DNA from: Bacteroidota bacterium
GTDB lineage: Bacteria; Bacteroidota; Bacteroidia; Chitinophagales; Chitinophagaceae
Assembly: GCA_021780705.1 (NCBI GenBank)
Contig: JAJXYG010000304.1
Location: 1-9,444 of the forward strand
Direction of reading: 5' to 3'
DNA: 9,444 nt
This document shows positions 8,129 to 9,444 of this stretch, one piece after another. The first letter of the stretch is position 1. Each line of letters opens with the position of its first letter. The notes under the pieces were generated by a model. The model saw only the letters and a list, made by a program, of their open reading frames with translations. It did no database searches and was not told where the DNA came from. Position numbers and translations under genes: made by a program.

Positions 8129-8752
8129 CTAGGCAGCCGCCAGCTTGCCCATGGCCTTTTCAAAATGGGTACCTACCTTTTTCCAGTCAACTACATTCCA
8201 GAACGCACCCAGGTATTCTGCCCTTTTGTTCTGATATTTCAGATAGTAGGCATGTTCCCAGACGTCACATCCGAGGATGGGTTTGCATTTGCACTCTGCC
8301 ACATCCATCAGGGGATTGTCCTGGTTGGGGGTGGAACAAATCGTGAGTTTTCCGTCCAGTACTCCCAGCCATGCCCAGCCGCTTCCGAATCTTCCCATTC
8401 CTGCCGCATTGAATTTTTCCTTCATGGCGTCAAAGGAACCAAAGGATTCATCAATGGCTTTGGCCAGGGCTCCGGAAGGTTTTCCTCCGCCGGATGGGGA
8501 AAGTATTTCCCAGAAGAAGCTGTGGTTCCAGTGACCTCCTCCGTTATTGCGGACGGCGGCCCCGATCTGTCCGGCATGGGCCAGCAGTTCTTCCAGCGAT
8601 TTTCCCTCATTGGGGGTGCCGGCAACGGCCTTATTGAGATTGTCGACATAAGCCTGGTGGTGCTTGTCGTGGTGAATTTGCATGGTTAGTTTGTCGATAT
8701 GAGGCTCCAGCGCATCGAAGCTGTAGGGTAGAGCCGGTAATGTGAATGCCAT
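8129..8752 (-). CDS. Superoxide dismutase, Fe/Mn family, Mn-type residues
   Basis: Converts superoxide to oxygen and hydrogen peroxide. The protein has 207 residues, normal for the family. Metal ligands are H27, H77, D163 and H167 (DVWEHAYY). Second-sphere residues G73 (GGGHWNH) and Q144 ([10 protein letters not shown]) follow the Mn-enzyme pattern; Fe enzymes usually carry the glutamine near the first site instead. Mn or cambialistic use is therefore likely. Three cysteines cluster beside the metal site (C154, C156, and C162 next to ligand D163). I chose the ATG at 8752 because it begins [15 protein letters not shown] as in homologues and because the longer frame from 8803 would begin upstream of the consensus -7 box. 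No export signal is seen, so it is cytosolic. Confidence 0.96.
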   Translation of the reverse strand: MAFTLPALPYSFDALEPHIDKLTMQIHHDKHHQAYVDNLNKAVAGTPNEGKSLEELLAHAGQIGAAVRNNGGGHWNHSFFWEILSPSGGGKPSGALAKAIDESFGSFDAMKEKFNAAGMGRFGSGWAWLGVLDGKLTICSTPNQDNPLMDVAECKCKPILGCDVWEHAYYLKYQNKRAEYLGAFWNVVDWKKVGTHFEKAMGKLAAA

Positions 8753-8790
8753 AATATTATAGTATTTAAGGGTGAACAATATGATTACAA

Positions 8791-8798
8791 CAAATTTA
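8791..8798 (-). promoter_or_regulatory. Candidate -7 box for sod
   Basis: On the minus strand this reads TAAATTTG, an exact TAnnTTTG match. Transcription would start near 8785, about 33 nt before the sod ATG. No full TTTG occurs at the expected -33 position; ATG is the nearest partial match. Confidence 0.6.
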
Positions 8799-8825
8799 AT
8801 CACTATATGTTAGAAAGCATGGCCC

Positions 8826-8847
8826 GGGTGGGAATAAATCCCTGCCC
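8826..8847. repeat. G/C-rich hairpin between tadA and sod
   Basis: GGGTGGGA (8826-8833) pairs with TCCC and GCCC (8839-8842, 8844-8847), leaving T8843 bulged and a 5-nt ATAAA loop; one pair is a G-U wobble. No T-run follows on the minus strand, so it is at most a weak terminator or processing site at the end of tadA mRNA. Confidence 0.4.
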
Positions 8848-8870
8848 AAAAGGGTCATTTTAGGATTCCC

Positions 8871-9317
8871 TTATCGTTTCCTGCCGAAGAACTCCTTTAG
8901 GAGCTCAAGGGATTCTCTTTCAGCAATATGTGTCGCGGTTTGGGTTTTGGGATGGAGCTTCACCCGGGCAAGTCCGCCATGCTTCGGGTCAGCCGCCGCA
9001 AATACTACCCGGCCAATTTTGCTCCAGTACAGGGCCCCGCAACACATCGCGCAGGGCTCCAGGGTTACGTAGAGGGTAGCCTCGGGAAGGTATTTGGCAC
9101 CCAGGTGATTGAAAGCAGCGGTGAGGGCGATCATTTCCGCATGGGCGGTAGCATCTCCCAGTCGTTCCACCTGGTTATAGCCACGGCCAATAATTTTATC
9201 CTGCATGACCACCACTGCCCCAATGGGCACTTCATCCTGGTCGAAAGCTTTTTGGGCTTCCCTCAGGGCCTGCTTCATAAAATAGGCATCATCAAAAAAA
9301 CCTGATCCGGATTCCAT
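8871..9317 (-). CDS. tadA: tRNA-specific adenosine deaminase
   Basis: TadA converts adenosine-34 to inosine in the anticodon of tRNA-Arg(ACG), allowing it to read several Arg codons; it is normally essential. The 148-residue protein has the cytidine-deaminase-fold zinc site: H59 and the proton-shuttling E61 in TAHAEM, and C89 and C92 in EPCAMCCGA. Other family marks are VPIGAVVV near the start, YVTLEPC, and FAAADPKHGG. The Cys after the second zinc ligand (MCCGA rather than the common MCAGA) is a minor variant. The alternative start at M14 would remove part of the first helix region, so the ATG at 9317 is preferred. A guanine deaminase of the same fold is less likely given the close TadA pattern. 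Confidence 0.94.
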   Translation of the reverse strand: MESGSGFFDDAYFMKQALREAQKAFDQDEVPIGAVVVMQDKIIGRGYNQVERLGDATAHAEMIALTAAFNHLGAKYLPEATLYVTLEPCAMCCGALYWSKIGRVVFAAADPKHGGLARVKLHPKTQTATHIAERESLELLKEFFGRKR

Positions 9318-9375
9318 TCAAAAAATTTGTGTGGCAATATTCGCGATTCCGGCGAGATGCCGTTAAATTGAGACA

Positions 9376-9383
9376 CAAAAGTA
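9376..9383 (-). promoter_or_regulatory. Candidate -7 box for tadA
   Basis: On the minus strand this reads TACTTTTG, an exact match to TAnnTTTG. Transcription would start near 9369, about 50 nt before the tadA ATG. The upstream box is weak (TTTT, 17 nt away). The site overlaps the leader of the divergent gene starting at 9390. Confidence 0.5.
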
Positions 9384-9389
9384 GCAGAT

Positions 9390-9444
9390 ATGGCTGATTT
9401 AAAAGATTCCCTGGTTCCACTGAGGGACTATTTTGATAGTGGAG
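9390..9444 (+). CDS. N-terminus of a divergent gene, possibly aldehyde dehydrogenase (partial)
   Basis: An ATG at 9390 opens a frame that runs off the window after 18 codons (MADLKDSLVPLRDYFDSG). The LRDYFDSG element resembles the start of class-3-type aldehyde dehydrogenases, which often begin with a helix ending in (Y/F)F-x-SG or a close variant followed by the TR-x-x-x-FR segment. The diagnostic parts lie beyond the edge, so this is a guess from a short match. The gene diverges from tadA with 72 bp between the two start codons. Confidence 0.4.
   Translation, partial: MADLKDSLVPLRDYFDSG

Noticed and set aside
8165..8689. Open plus-strand frame of 174 codons antisense to sod
   Set aside because: Shadow of a well-supported SOD gene; no domain recognised.
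8753..8803. N-terminal hydrophobic extension of superoxide dismutase from the ATG at 8803, resembling an export signal
   Set aside because: The extra 17 residues are translated A/T-rich leader. The consensus -7 box at 8791-8798 lies inside it, so this ATG would be upstream of the transcription start, and homologues begin at MAFTLP.

Overview
This window is a chromosomal, largely housekeeping stretch of a Bacteroidota genome, probably of the Cytophagales or a related order. The lineage call rests on four things seen here. There is a GldA-type gliding ABC ATPase carrying YLPE where most ABC ATPases have a Q-loop glutamine. There is a PSP1-domain protein with paired Cys motifs and a long basic tail. 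Several start regions carry the Bacteroidota promoter pattern TTTG / TAnnTTTG. Nearly all start codons are preceded by A/T-rich leaders without Shine-Dalgarno sequences. No mobile element, CRISPR array, rRNA or tRNA gene was found.

Left part (1-3738, all +): the 3' part of a PSP1/RicT-like gene, then a good promoter overlapping its stop codon, which drives gldA and, 11 bp further on, eno (enolase). After a 62-bp gap containing a hairpin and a striking Shine-Dalgarno sequence comes a divIC/ftsB-like septum-formation gene. Middle part (3811-5735, all +): a small conserved-looking protein of unknown function that ends in an intrinsic terminator, nth (endonuclease III) whose ATG touches the terminator T-run, and a secreted outer-membrane beta-barrel-like protein.

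Right part (5760-9444): an Old Yellow Enzyme of the YqjM/NamA class (-) diverges from a zinc alcohol dehydrogenase of the YahK/CAD class (+) across a 137-bp spacer rich in palindromes. The dehydrogenase ends in a 15-bp-stem bidirectional terminator facing a Mn-type superoxide dismutase gene (-), with a separate 22-bp near-perfect palindrome between them. Next are tadA (-) and the first 18 codons of a divergent + gene whose N-terminus resembles aldehyde dehydrogenases.

Functionally the left half combines core metabolism and surface/division genes. The right half gathers reductases and oxidoreductases that handle activated alkenes, aldehydes and superoxide, which may be a loose redox/electrophile-defence neighbourhood (inference). 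I do not see a clearly new multi-gene system. The most interesting signals are small regulatory ones: the Shine-Dalgarno-led overlapping ORF before divIC, the terminator fused to the nth start codon, and the palindromes around the alcohol dehydrogenase.
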